Shown here piece after piece: positions 11,449 through 23,639 of a stretch of 64,000 bases of DNA. Under the pieces are notes generated by a model. That model ran no database searches and was not told the origin of the DNA. It worked only from the letters and a program-made list of their open reading frames with translations. Source of the DNA: Piezodorus guildinii (lineage: Eukaryota > Arthropoda > Insecta > Hemiptera > Pentatomidae). The first letter of the stretch is position 1. Each line of letters opens with the position of its first letter. The position numbers were made by a program, and so were the translations under genes. Where the stretch lies: assembly GCA_023052935.1 (NCBI GenBank), contig CM041294.1, positions 25,562,641 through 25,626,640 of the forward strand, in the 5' to 3' direction.

Positions 11449-11700
11449 GATGTTATGGTAGTCGGTGAACCATCACTGATGGGAGGCGAGTTTGGAGACG
11501 AGGACGAGAGGCTAATCACAAGGCTGGAAAACACCCAGTACGACGGAGCCAACTCCCTCGACCATGACCCTCACCCTTTCGGAGACTCCCCCCTCGCGCA
11601 GGCCAACTCTTGGGGAGGTCCTGGTGCGCCAGAGCCTCGCTCGGCACCTGCAAATACTCCCTCATCCCAGGATTCAGGGGACAAGAAGTCACCGGCTGCC
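11449..11700 (+). CDS. Ldb1: Ldb1/Chip exon D: LIM-interaction domain
   Basis: The exon encodes 84 residues beginning DVMVVGEPSLMGGEFGDEDE and continuing RLITRLENTQYD. This is the LIM-interaction domain (LID) of Ldb1/Chip, the segment that binds LIM domains of LIM-homeodomain and LMO proteins. It is followed by a Pro/Ser/Gly-rich stretch with NSWGGPGAPEPRSAPANTP. The acceptor is tgtatag|GAT and the donor GCC|gtgagt at 11701, phase 0 on both sides. The exon is visibly more GC-rich than its surroundings. If the donor is not used, translation ends six codons later (VSFNS then stop at 11716-11718), a possible alternative C-terminus. Confidence 0.97.
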
Positions 11701-12689
11701 GTGAGTTTTAATTCATAGTCTTTATGTAAACCTTATTGGTGTAACTCTACCAATATTTTTAATGACGTCCTATAAATCTTATGAATAACATTTTGTGTCT
11801 TGTGTGCCAGCTATAAAAATAGAAAGGGTTGGTTAAAATAGAATTGATGGTATATTCTGGATCAAATTGACATGATAAGTAAAGCTGAGGAAATGAATCC
11901 AATATATTACTCATTAAGTTTTCATACCAACATCTGTTGCATTTATATCCATTGCAATGACCCATACCTCTTGCATTAGTTTGTACCTTAACAGATTCAA
12001 TATTTCTTGAACTATTTTAAGTATAAGCAAGAAACTATGTTTCCTTGAAATTTATTAGTATTAATCATATTAATATTTTTCATACACAATAATTTTTAAT
12101 GATGGAGTAATATTTTTTATACACAATAATTTTATAATGATGGAGTAATTTTTGACCCTAGAATATATATGATTGGAGAAGTTGGTTGGGATGCGGTCAT
12201 AAACAAAGTCATACTAATAAAGAAACCTTATTATATTTGTGTGCTAATGTTTCAGCCTTAATTTTAGACCTTAGCCAAAGCTAAGAACAACCAAGAGAAC
12301 CAAACAAAAATAAGATAAAAGTTGTAAAATATGGTGGAAAAACAGTAATATTAGATGACTTTTATGATATGAAAATATTTTAAGAAAATATCAACGTTTA
12401 AAGTGTTGTCTAAAATTAAATGTGCAGTTGCTCTACCAAAAAATCTAAATTTGAAGAAAAAAAATCATAAAGTTATAAAATATTCTCAATTACTTTTAAT
12501 TTTTAAAACCTGATAATTATTCATTTGACTATTAAAGTGGACTACTGAAATTCAAATAAACTCATACACCAATTCTTAATTCATGAACCTTCTCTGGCAC
12601 ATTACCTTTTTAACTATTTCCTCCTATTATTGAACTTTAATTTTTTTTTATGATTTATCTATTTAATATTTTTTTTCTTTTTGTTTCAG
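11701..12689 (+). other. Ldb1 intron D-E with a dispersed repeat
   Basis: The intron contains a ~45-bp tandem duplication near 12078-12150 ('acacaataattttTAATGATGGAGTAAT'-like units) and, from about 12110 to 12300, a repeat shared with 37830-37945 and with the outer arms near 50150 and 62200 (TGGTTGGGATGCGGTCAT and relatives). A degenerate hammerhead-like end (GCTGAAACATTAGC on the minus strand near 12250) sits at its edge. Confidence 0.6.
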
Positions 12690-12752
12690 TTCTTTGACCA
12701 GTCAAACACAAGTGCAAATGCTTTGAACAATGGTGTGTGCAAAAACGTGTGA
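12690..12752 (+). CDS. Ldb1: Ldb1/Chip exon E: C-terminus and stop
   Basis: After the acceptor ttgtttcag|TTC, the phase 0 frame gives FFDQSNTSANALNNGVCKNV and a TGA stop at 12750-12752. It fits the phase of exon D and lies behind a good polypyrimidine tract. The C-terminal sequence itself is not conserved enough for me to recognise it, so the assignment rests on splice-site quality, phase and position. Confidence 0.8.
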   Translation, partial: FFDQSNTSANALNNGVCKNV

Positions 12753-14060
12753 CAAAGTGAGCATTGGCCTGAAGAGAGGGTAGCAAAGTAGTGCCTGGGC
12801 ACTGCATCCTCAATTCTTTGTACAAAATTCCTGCCCATTTAATCACAGATTTTTTTTCTAAAAAAAACACACACATATATGAGATATTATATATATATAA
12901 TATATATATATGTACAAAATAAAAAAAAAATGAAAAATTGTGAGAACTAAACGAGAATGATCGTGTCAAATTCAGAAACACTAAATCTGTTCCCTTTCTT
13001 GTTGTCGATCATTTTATTTTATTGTACAAATGAAAATAAGTGTCCTACGATTATATGTGCAATGGACTCGATTAGGTCAAATCGGATCGTACCTTAATTA
13101 ATACTTATTTCTCTTCATTTTTTTTTTATTTACTTTTATTTTATTTTTTAATTAATCTGTTAAAGAGATTGTGAGAAGACAGATCAGTATTCCATAATGT
13201 GAGCCATGAGGAGCACATAAGGCTAAATTTAGTATAGTGGACGTTATTAATACTGTATGTGGAAATTTCCTTACTGTATATTTATTCTTATAGTGTTACA
13301 GGTAGACTTAGGTGAATTATAAAAAGCGTTTTTAATTCAAATGAATGGAACATCACTTAATTATGTAATGGAAAACTCACGGATTCTTCTTTGAATCCGT
13401 GTATTGTGATAGTCTTAATGAAGAAAGCGGACTGTGTAAAATATAAGATTTTTAAAAACGAGAGGAAACTGTTTTAATGAAAAGTTTTTTAGCTCATTTG
13501 TCAAATTTATTTTATTTGGGGTATAGCAACGATTTTATATATTTTCAAATTGGGATAAAAATTAGCACAAAATATTGAAGGGCCTATACTGCAGCCTAAT
13601 TAAGATATTGCTGCCGGCAGATCTAGATAGTAACATATTTTAAAAGGGGGGAGGGGGAGCAATTTCATGCAAATTAAAAAATACAAAAACAACGGACACA
13701 AGTAATTTAGGATTAAAAGTTTTTATTAATGTTTTATAAACTGTGTAATTAATTTATTTTGTCGTATCTTGCACAAGTACCTGGGTTTTCAATGAAGTTT
13801 TAATAGACAACCAAACAAACCTAAGCTGATAATTGGTTTCCTTTTTTTATTTAAAAAAAAAAAAAGTACTAATTTTATGTTTGACCTGTAACATTAAGTT
13901 CTGTATATGTTAATTGTGATTACAGTTTAACACATTTTGGTGACAATTTTATTGAGGCATTTATTCCTAGGGCGTAGGCAATTTAAATACATGGATTGTC
14001 CAAACTATGCAAGCTATAATGTTGAACTCTAGTTTATTGTAATAAATTGTTTTTAATACT
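12753..14060 (+). other. probable 3' UTR of Ldb1
   Basis: AT-rich sequence after the Ldb1 stop with a (TA)n stretch near 12889. Candidate AATAAA signals occur at about 14041 and again beyond 14900. I cannot tell which is used, so the end given is only the first plausible signal. Confidence 0.4.
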
Positions 14061-17000
14061 CATATTTAATGTTTATTTATTATCATAATTAAGTTTTTTT
14101 ATGTGATGTAACAGCACATCACATTAGTTGTATTTATATATATTTATGTGCTTTCTAAGAAGCTTGTGTGATTATAGTTTGAATGATCTGTGTATTGATA
14201 TTCTGTAACATTACTTGTCACCAAATGTGTGTAAAACTTCTTATTCTTTTTTTTTTTTTTTTATTAGTTGTATATTTTAGTAAATCTGTTACTTAAAAAC
14301 ATGGCACTTTGTAATGAATGTTTCTTTCTGAAGTAACCCGATTATGTGAGGTTTAATTTGGAAAATGTACAATTTCAATATTTGTCATCTATGAACATGG
14401 ATGGAAAAGTTATTTTTTGTGAAGCCTGGAATATATCCTTATTAATTTTCTCTGATTATTACGTATGCTACACTTTTTAAGAATAATAAGTATTTTTAGC
14501 CTATAAATGCTAGACTTATTTGATTTTTTCAATTAAGAACTTATAAAGTTGTTTCACAATCTGGTTAAGATTTGGAGAAGAGTACTCGAGTGGCCTAGCT
14601 GAGAAATCTGCTCGCCTCAGTACTGTTCTCATTATCTTACTTTTTTTTTTTTTAAATTATTGTTTTAATACTATACATCAATCTATTGTGTAAGTTAGTT
14701 ACATATGTTATTCTTAAGCTCTTCAGTGATTTATAAAATCATTTATCACTTTTCCATCCATGTTTACATCAGAATAATTTCTTGTGTTTATATTTTCAGA
14801 CCTAAATTATTGTGTTATTTTCATTTCTTCTTACATATATGCCAAAATATGTAAATTTATTCCATTCCCTATTGTTAGATATTATAGTTCTTTAAAATAT
14901 ATCCAAATAAAGGAATTTTTAAAAGTGTCACACAAATAAATTCTTTTATAGGAGTGAACATTTATTTTGAATGTTTTTAAACTTTTAAAAATATATATAT
15001 AAAGTTATATCCAGAACCATCCTCTGTGCTATAGATTATTATTATTTTTTTTTATTTGAAAGTGAAGATGGCACTTATACTTTTTGTAATTTGGTTCATT
15101 ACGGATTTTTATTATTTAATATTTCATTGTATATAAGCCTCCTTTGAAAGAAACAAATTTTATATAAAATAAACTAAGAAATGAAGAATCAGCTTCCCTG
15201 GAGGTATAAATGCCATTCTTAGTTGTTAAATTTTATCACCTAGAAAATTTTTGACATTATTTTGTCCATACATACTGTATATATTTAATAATTTCTTCTT
15301 TATTAAAAAAAAAAATACATTAAAGAAACAAATGTAAACGAAACCATTTCTTGGTGCTTCAAGCCCAAAATTCATTTCCATGTAAATAGTTAAATTATAA
15401 ATATAAATATATACATATATAAATAATTAAGTAATATTTAAAATAAAAAAGCAAAAAAATTAAGGCTATTCCAGGGATTTGAATTAATTACTTGTATATC
15501 AGTTTATATATTGATAAAACAAGGATTTTCAGATCATTTATTGTTATTGCGAAATAGGTGTATGAGTTTGTAATTTAAGTCAACAGGCGATTCTTTAAAT
15601 ATAAATTGTTTTAAAAAATGAAAAAAAAAGAAAGAAATAGTTTCATAATATGATACAGCGCTCCTTATGGGGACCAAGTTTTAATTTTGTCTGTATTTAT
15701 TCCTAATTTTACTTTACCGTTATCAAAGTATTTATTATTTCTTCTTGGATTTTCTTTTTCTGTCTTATATTTATATATATTTCGAGAAAAAAATTTGATC
15801 CAATTTTATAGAAATTTAAAATGATTTTTTATTTTTTTTTTTATTTACCCTTTTCTTAATTACATTGATTAAACCTTATTATTAAAGATGGTTGTAGTAT
15901 TCATGAACCAAGTTGGTGTAACTGTGATGTTGATATTACTAATACAGATGCCAGACAAGCAGTTAATAAGTCCTTATCAAGAGGAAAAATTGTTGACAAA
16001 ACAACTAATCGAAATAACAATTTGAGATTGTTATTAAAGTTTGTTACTTTCATGAAGAAGTTTATAGAATTCAGATGTTTACAGTATTGAGATGAATGTA
16101 AGATCGCCAATTTTTAGTATTTGCATCATACGTAGTCATATTTATGTAGTCATACATTGTAAAAAATAATTTTGATACCAAGTTGTTGCAACCATATGCT
16201 TTTGATCTGATTTTTATCTGAATCAACGATATATATATATATGATTATGATATCAGTGACTAATAGCACATTATGACTGTATTGATAGCGTATCCTCCAA
16301 TTACAAGAAACCATTTGTAGTAAGATGTCCCTATCATCATGAGAAGCAGTTGGAAGTATGTTCATTTTTGTAGGGAGAAGTTCACTACTGTCATCTGTGG
16401 GAAGCTGTGGCAATGCAGTATGTTAAAAAGCTTTTACCTGCTTTATTGTGCATTAACATTGTTTTAGCTTTTGGTCAATTGTAATGTAAACCCTTATCGG
16501 TCATTAGTCATAACCTATGTGACAACAGTACTTTTTCGCTGCCATCATAGGTCACCTGAGAGTACACTAGGTAAAACGCTCTGTGTGAAATACTGGCACT
16601 AATGAGTATTTAAGTATCCATGACATAGTAATTGGCATCTTTAGTTACGTATCACCTTTTGTTATTAATTTGTAATATATTTAATAGATTAAATTGTTTT
16701 CATATTTAAAATATCCACCAGCTACAATACAATCCAGTGATAATCATCTATTAAAGATAGGATTTGATAAGGGTTAATTATGAAGTCCTTGCTTCATGAT
16801 TATTTTCCATAGTTAGGTGAAGGAGTTTATGATATAGAAAAAAAAAAAAAAATAGGTAAAACAGACCAACATTAAAAATAAAATTATTTCCCAAATTTTA
16901 AAAGTGAAAACAGGCATGCACATTATGAAAGAGGATTTCAATGATAAGTTTAGTTGATTTATATTTGTTTTGAAAAATACAATTTTTGTGCCTGAGAAAA

Positions 17001-17136
17001 AAGAAGTTTATATGGAATCATTCTATTGTTATATTCTTTATAGCTTTTTGTTAGTATAACCATAAACTAAAACATAATTAAATCATATTTGAAAACATGA
17101 ACCCTATCAAAGTAATCTTATGTCTTCATTTTTATT
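14061..17136. other. intergenic AT-rich sequence
   Basis: No gene or recognisable transposon. It contains poly-T and poly-A runs and more AATAAA hexamers around 14900-15170, so part could still be Ldb1 3' UTR. Confidence 0.5.
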
Positions 17137-17990
17137 ACTTTCTCTTACCTATACATGAAATATATAATAAGAGAAAGTATTGCGATCGTGAAAATTTTCT
17201 AATTCCATTTTTCACCGGAAATACATGTTTTAGGGTTCCCTGAAACCAAATGACCAAGTCCCACTAAAAGGTCTGGGTGTGTGTGGTAAGTCTAGCACAA
17301 AAACAAAATGTTGTACAATAGTGAAATTATATATTAAGGACCATTATACGCCCGATATGTTACAGCAACTTTTTCATCAAAATCAGCTAATCAGAAGAGC
17401 CCCCTTATACCATGCATTTAGCTCCTTTTTACCATTTTCTCAAAAAAGGCTTTAACAATTTTGATTTAACTTTCTATATCGATGTAAAATTTAATAGACT
17501 TTAATATCATGCAGGTTCAGTTCTGATTAAAATAGTCTGACAGGGCTTAAATGCCAATATTTTAAATTTTCTTTCTCTGAAGTACCTTCAATTTTGTAGA
17601 ATCTATAAAAATAACTAAATATATCATCTATTTAGTACTGATAAATAAATAATTTGAACGAATACGATATCCAACTAAAAGAGAAAAGACCAAAAATATT
17701 TTCTAATGCAATTTTGCTGTTTTTAATATAAAAACAGTAATATAGACGTATAATATTCCTTTGGTGAGCTAAAGATTTAAGAAAAATTATTACCTTATAC
17801 ACAAAATTGTAAAAGTTAATGGAGTGTGATGAAAGCCAATAAACTGATTGTCATAGGTAATAATAATATAATAGATTATATAATAAAACATTTTTCTATT
17901 GAAATTCAATGAATTATTTCTTTAACAATTTATTTTTATCTCTTAAGTGTATTTAAATTGATTTTAACACCGGAGCGCACACCAGATTTT
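17137..17990 (+). repeat. hairpin-ended (HINE-like) repeat, nearly full length
   Basis: It starts with ACTTTCTCTTACC, which also forms a ~40-base palindrome with the following AATAAGAGAAAGT. It then carries GCGATCGTGAAAATTTTC, the AATAGTCTGACAGGGCTTAA core and the CGCACACCAGATTTTT end. The 3' subterminal inverted repeat and half of the terminal hairpin are deleted in this copy. No coding capacity is visible. Confidence 0.8.
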
Positions 17991-20320
17991 TGAAATTAAA
18001 TAAACATTCACCTCTATCCATTAAATTATCATTGAATATTTTTATCTTATAAAAACGTGATTAGCAGTGTTGGGACAATCACTATTTGGCTTATTTTCAC
18101 AATTTTACAATTATAAGAAGGTTAAATATTTTATTAGTAGAATTTAGGAATACATTTAAAATTGATATTGGATTCATTTTAGCGTGCTAAACAGGCAACT
18201 AATTTCATAGGACAGTGCATATAAATCTAAGAGAGGTTGAATGAGAATTAAAATTATATAATTGCATGAGTTCCTGTTAAAATAATGAGCACAGAGATCA
18301 GCTGGGAATCAAACATATCCTTTGTTGGTGGAGAATTGTATCAAAGGAGTATGTATTTTGAGTGTAATCAGTGGACACAGGTGTGATGTTTAGACAGTTT
18401 ATTGTTTATGTTACTTGTTATAAACATATATGATGTATGTATATTTTAAATGCATTAGCATTTGAAATTATTTTTAAAAAAATCACTATTTAAGATGGAG
18501 ACACAAATATGATTCTTATAAGTTAGTTTGAGGTGATAAATAAAGAAATCACAGTTTTAAATAATTAATTAAACTGTGATTTTTTTTTATTCTAAGGTAA
18601 ACTGTTCTTATTAGTGAGAGAGTGATATGGACTATTAAAATAAGATTTCATTAACACTGATGAAATAAAAAAGAATAATTAAAAAAGAAATAATATAAAT
18701 ATCAGTGGAAGATAATTACATAGATTAATGACAATAGAAAAATTAAATCAGTCAATAGCAAAAATAATGCCAATTCTTATCACAAGTGAATTGGTTTAGA
18801 AATCATGGAGATATGTGATTAACAGCCCTTCAACCATTGAATTGTTTTTAGGTGATGATTTTGGTAACATATTTTCCTATGGTGACTCAACTGAGTTTAT
18901 TCAAGAGTTTGTCAACCTGGTGGTTGCTGCCTTATTTAAAATAAAATGAACTCTGTGTTGGTAGTATAAATTATTTTATTTATTTATGAATAAAAGAAAA
19001 TTCCTTTAAATAAAAGAATACTTATAATTAATGGAACTCAAAAAGATAACTAAAGAAACAAGATTTACACTAAATACCCAAGATGTTTTTTGTTTTCATA
19101 AAAAAAACAAAAAACATTTTTTTAAACCAGATAGGAGGTAGTGCCTTTTTCTATTCCATGTTATTACCAGTGTTGGAACTTATGAAACTAAATTCATTAT
19201 TTGACATATCCCTCTTTCATTGCCTTTCCTAACAAAAGAAGATAAGATATGGTTAGTTAATCATAAAATCTTTGGCTTAAATAATAATTTAAATTTAGCT
19301 CAACTTTGATTTCTTCTGGTTGAAAAAACTAATTAAAATTTGAGTCTGTTATAGTCAGATTAGTTTTTGTATGAAATACAATGATTAGAAGATGAAATAC
19401 CAAAAAAAACTTAAATTTTTTTTTCATTTTCTTAACTTCTTATTTGGGAACTCGTGATTTTCCTTAATTAATTTATAGTAGTTGATTTGACAAATGCGAA
19501 TTTAGCTGTATTCCTGTATAAAATAAACAAGAAAACAGTGTTTAAATTGGAAAGAAGAGACTAATCCTTTTACAGCAAAATTTAAATATTTACTGTTATT
19601 TTACATTGAAGTTCCTATGGTAAGTGATTTGCTAGAATCTGTTTCATTTTTTATAAGAAAATTAGGAATGTTGTGGATATAATTAGTTGACCATTGAGAA
19701 TTACTGGAAGGAATTAGTCCGGGTGGCGGTCGTTAAATGAAACAACTAAATAGTTTCAACTATTTATTGTTTGTTTGCCAACCTTTCGACCCCCATTGTG
19801 GGTCAACATCAAGGCATGTTGTAGGCGAATGGAAACATTCGTTCGGAAAACAAGCAAAAACCAATTTCAAATTTGTGACTGGCTCAATATAATAGTGAGT
19901 TTTTAAAGTTTAAATAATAATTGATCAGGCAAAATCATTATGAATCAAACTACTCGACAGTTTTGTAGAAAAGTGTTTATACTATTTGCCCCATGTCATC
20001 ATTCTATTTTTTTATACTTTACATAATTGCATAACAATCCAATAATAGTGATTAAAATTAGATTATTAGATTTTTTTTTTTACAGAATATGAACTATTAC
20101 TCAAAAATTCATTGATGAATTCAACTTTCAATAATAGATAATTACATACAGTGAACAGCCAAAGTTTTCGTGCTTGGACTGATTGTTGATAAAAAGTCAA
20201 TAAAAACAATTTTTTATGGCTGGTAATTTTTTAATTAAACATAAGAGTATAGTCTTCATAAATAAGCTCTAATTATTATTATTTTTTTTAATTCTCTCCA
20301 CAATAAATAAGTATATTTTT
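17991..20320. other. intergenic AT-rich sequence with one repeat-like block
   Basis: No gene was recognised. Near 19715-19830 there is a more GC-rich block (GTCCGGGTGGCGGTCGTTAA and CAACCTTTCGACCCCCATTG) reminiscent of other dispersed repeat ends here, but I found no second copy in the window. Confidence 0.5.
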
Positions 20321-20830
20321 ACTTTCACTTATCTATGTATGAAATGTATAATCATAAGAGAAAGTATTGTGTGATTGTGAAAATGTTTGAATTAGAGATT
20401 TTACTGGAAACACACATTTTTGAGTCCCTCAAGTCCAAATCCACAAAAAAGTCTATATATTAAGTCTAGCACTAAAATGAAAAAACTGAAATTTCATATT
20501 TAAGACACTGTATTTATTACCTGGGATGGCATGGTCTAGTGGATAGATCACTATCCTACTAATCTCCGGGTCCTGAGTTCGAATCCCAGCTATGACAGAA
20601 TATTATTTATTCTGTTAATTCAATCAGAGGGTATATTTAATATCATCTGTATAATGCCTACATATGAATACTACTACAGAAAGCTTTAACATTTTAGGAA
20701 AAAAGTTAGCTAATGTACAAAGTTGTGGTAGGTAATACAAGGTGATGAAAGGGGATAAACTTAAGTGATTACTGTCAATAATAATTTCTATTGTCATATT
20801 ATTTAATCTAAAATAAATATTTTATGTAAT
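20321..20830 (+). repeat. HINE-like repeat interrupted by a SINE
   Basis: The 5' end ACTTTCACTTATC with its palindrome is at 20321. The sequence follows the family to about 20510 and appears to resume, diverged, at about 20685-20830 (block with 'gatgaaaggggataaact' followed by the 'taataat' motif). Between them sits the SINE-C head. The core AATAGTCTGACAGGG block is missing, so a deletion accompanied or followed the insertion. Confidence 0.6.
20520..20690 (+). repeat. SINE-C with tRNA-like head
   Basis: It contains an A-box-like TGGTCTAGTGGATAG and a B-box GAGTTCGAATCCC at tRNA-like spacing, about 55 bases apart. The acceptor stem does not close (CTATGAC after the T arm has no partner at the 5' side), so it is a tRNA-derived SINE or pseudo-tRNA and not a tRNA gene. 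The body starts AGAATATTATTTATTCTG, shared with 8875-8897. Confidence 0.65.
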
Positions 20831-22130
20831 TATTTTATCAAGTTTAGGTTTATTGAAATCTCAATTTCAAGAATGTAGGCAGTAAATATATGAGGTGTTT
20901 GGTGGATACAAGATTTTTAATACATGAATTAATGAATTGCAGCAGTTTTGATGCAGTAAAAGGTTTAGAAGACAATCATATAATAGAATTATTTATTCAA
21001 GTTAAAAAATTTAAATTAGTATTTTGAATGTAGTTCTTTTTGTCTTTTTTTTTGTCGTTCAATTTCAAGTCACTTGTCGTTTATTAAATTTACTTAAAAA
21101 ATTCTGTCAAATATATGATATTTTCTGTTTTCTTCTATCAACTAAATTTTAAGATTTTTTTCTTCTTTTTTTTAAGATCTTTATATTTTGGTTCTATATC
21201 TGTGAATTGACTTGAACATGAAGAATATATATATGGTAGGCTTTAAATCTGCACTCTAGTTAAGAGTGCCTTTGGAAATTAGCAACGCAGCAGCCATACC
21301 TGCCTAAAAAGAACTTAGTGATTACATTCATTAGCCATGTGAAATATATATGTTCTATATTCTTTTTTGGGGATATATTATGGAAAAATAAAAAACTATT
21401 ATCGTTTATTTTCACTTTATTGACTATTTTTTTATCTGTTGTAATATTTTTTTTAACTGGTATAATTTAATAAAGCAAAATATGAAAACTATTTTTACAA
21501 AAATGTTGGTTTTAATATGACAAAAAAACTACTTTTCTAAATTGACTGAATATTCACAAGACTAAGGAATACTTTTTACTACTTTTTAGTAATTTTTTTT
21601 TTTTTTTTAATACTAGCCAAAACTTATATCAACTTTAGGTTGATGTGTCTATTCTGGCTCATCTAATCGTGAAGATGTAGTACAATTTTTTTCTGAAATG
21701 TTAGCTAAATAAACTTAGTGTATTCTTGTTTTATTGTATCAAATGAATTATGTTATTATTATGTCAAAATAATTATGAAATTATTTTTATAAAATTGCCA
21801 AGTGATAGAGACCAAATGTAATGAATATGGTTTTAATAAGTGATGATACAGGAACAAATTACTTAACATGTTCACACCGGGACGAATATCTACATTTTTT
21901 CCCATGAGGTGGGACTGTCTTAGCTACTTACGCTTCGTGGTGTCGGGCGACACTGTTGCAAGTTCCTACGTGTTTAATGCGATATTGTTTTGATAACAGT
22001 TTTGACATACACATATGCCTTGAAGGAGTAATTATGGAAATAATTAAAAAAGATTCTTATATAATTATTATTATTATTAACTGGACATATATTAGCTAAA
22101 CTGGACCTATAGCTTATACGGAAACTACAC
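20831..22130. other. intergenic, unassigned
   Basis: AT-rich. A slightly GC-richer block near 21870-21975 (CACACCGGGACGAATATC; TACGCTTCGTGGTGTCGGGC) may be an unrecognised repeat end. No gene was seen. Confidence 0.45.
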
Positions 22131-22309
22131 AATGGATGGGCGACTTTCGTTTGGAACGTGGAAGACGCCCAAGGTTTCATCCAAGATGCTGATGAAGGAA
22201 CACTTTAAAGCATCATCACCATTAGATAGCTTAATACACTTCCTCGGCAGATTTGGGAAACCATGCAAGTCGAAAACTGTTTGATAGATATTAAGATTTT
22301 TATAAGAAA

Positions 22310-22525
22310 TGTATTCTATACTTGAAGGAAAAATTTCTTGGGGAGTACGGCGAGAGGGAATTCGCAGTCCTGGGGCTTTGGTTCGGAAGCAGGGGGTCCA
22401 TCCCCTGTACCACAAGAGCATTTTTGGAGAATTATGGACTCAAAAAAAATCAGTTGCAAGACATAGCGGAGACCATAATCTTAGACTCACTAGGAATCTT
22501 GCATCACCACGTATATTAGGGCTAG
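22310..22525 (+). pseudogene. LINE ORF C-terminal fragment
   Basis: A plus-strand open frame reads FLGEYGEREFAVLGLWFGSR, then GSIPCTTRAFLENYGLKKNQ, then LQDIAETIILDSLGILHHHV and a stop at 22517-22519. The 'GLWFG+RG+IP..T..F...+.L' block with a final 'DS+.I..+H+Y' is, to my memory, the extreme C-terminus of a class of arthropod LINE reverse transcriptases annotated as R2-type or generic RT. No upstream RT blocks are readable. It could be misassigned, but the frame is clearly protein-like and more GC-rich than its surroundings. Confidence 0.55.
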
Positions 22526-23019
22526 TCTGGATTTTTATATGTCCATGATCGATTTCGAAATCAGTAAAGTATATGTACTTCTATTTGGCAGAATCTCCCT
22601 CTATCTTTTTCTTTGAAATTGTCTTCAAGATTGATCCGGTATGCTGTGTAATCATAGCAACTCAGCGAAGTTGAGTAGCAGATCCAAATTGAAATTTCCT
22701 CCTATTAAAAATAATTCATTTATTATATATTATATTCTTATTTATGGGGATAAAAGTATGAAATAAAAGGCTAAATAAAATTCTTTAAGAAGAGTAATTA
22801 AATGGAATTAACCGATAAGAGTCCTTTGAGGGAGCATGTTGAAAGTTATAAAATATTGAATAAATATACTCTTATGCTTGTTAATTCCTACAAGATTTGA
22901 TGTTGAGAAAAAATAAAATAAACTTATTTTCTAAAAACAATTGGCTGGCCTGTGATGCACGTCGACCCATGGTATAGTTAAACATGACCCACCATTGAGT
23001 CACCCCGCCCCACGGAACA

Positions 23020-23432
23020 AGAATAGTATTGCTAAAAAACAGGTAATTAGATAAGTTGAGCGAATTTGAAAAACAACTAAAGGAGAAAATTGAAAAAAAT
23101 ATTTTTTATTGCAATTTTTTGATTTTGAACATAAGAACAGTGATTTACATGTATGATATACCATTGGAAAGCTAAAGATTTTAGAAAAAATATCATCGTA
23201 TACACATAATTTTAAAAGTTAACAGGAAGTAATGAAAAGCCGATAAAACTAACTGATTGTTGTAGATAATAATATAATAGAAATTTAATAAAACACATGT
23301 TTCTATAAAAATTCAATTTAATCAATTCTTTAACAATTTATTTGCGTTTATAAATTAGTTTAAAAATTCTTGAATTGATATAAATAATGGAGGTAAGTGA
23401 AAGTCATGTGTTGCGCACACCACATTTTTTTT
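23020..23432 (+). repeat. HINE-like repeat, 3' half
   Basis: It begins in the family at 'attgctaaaaaacag' and runs to the 3' end. GGTAAGTGAAAGT at 23392-23404 is the exact reverse complement of the 5' ACTTTCACTTACC of other copies. It is followed by TGTGTTGCGCACAC and CCACATTTTTTTT. The 5' half is missing. Confidence 0.8.
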
Positions 23433-23639
23433 ATTCATTTCCCCTCACTTTGCTACTGTGCCTAATCGGACTACATTTTTGCATTTTGAAATATATTTTG
23501 TCGGGTAGTGAGTCATTTGATGAAATAATTGTACAATATTGTTTTGAAATAATGTTTTACTTCCACTTACCTATGCTACTATTACTGCATTTTAGACAAT
23601 AGGCTGAGAAGCGATTGAATAATAGTAAACTGTAAAGTA

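Noticed and set aside
12655..12981. 108-codon minus-strand open frame
   Set aside because: It overlaps the last Ldb1 exon and 3' UTR in antisense, is low-complexity and has no recognisable domain.
20521..20600. A functional tRNA gene at the SINE-C head
   Set aside because: No acceptor stem closes around the A- and B-box region, and the adjoining body recurs at 8835-8900.
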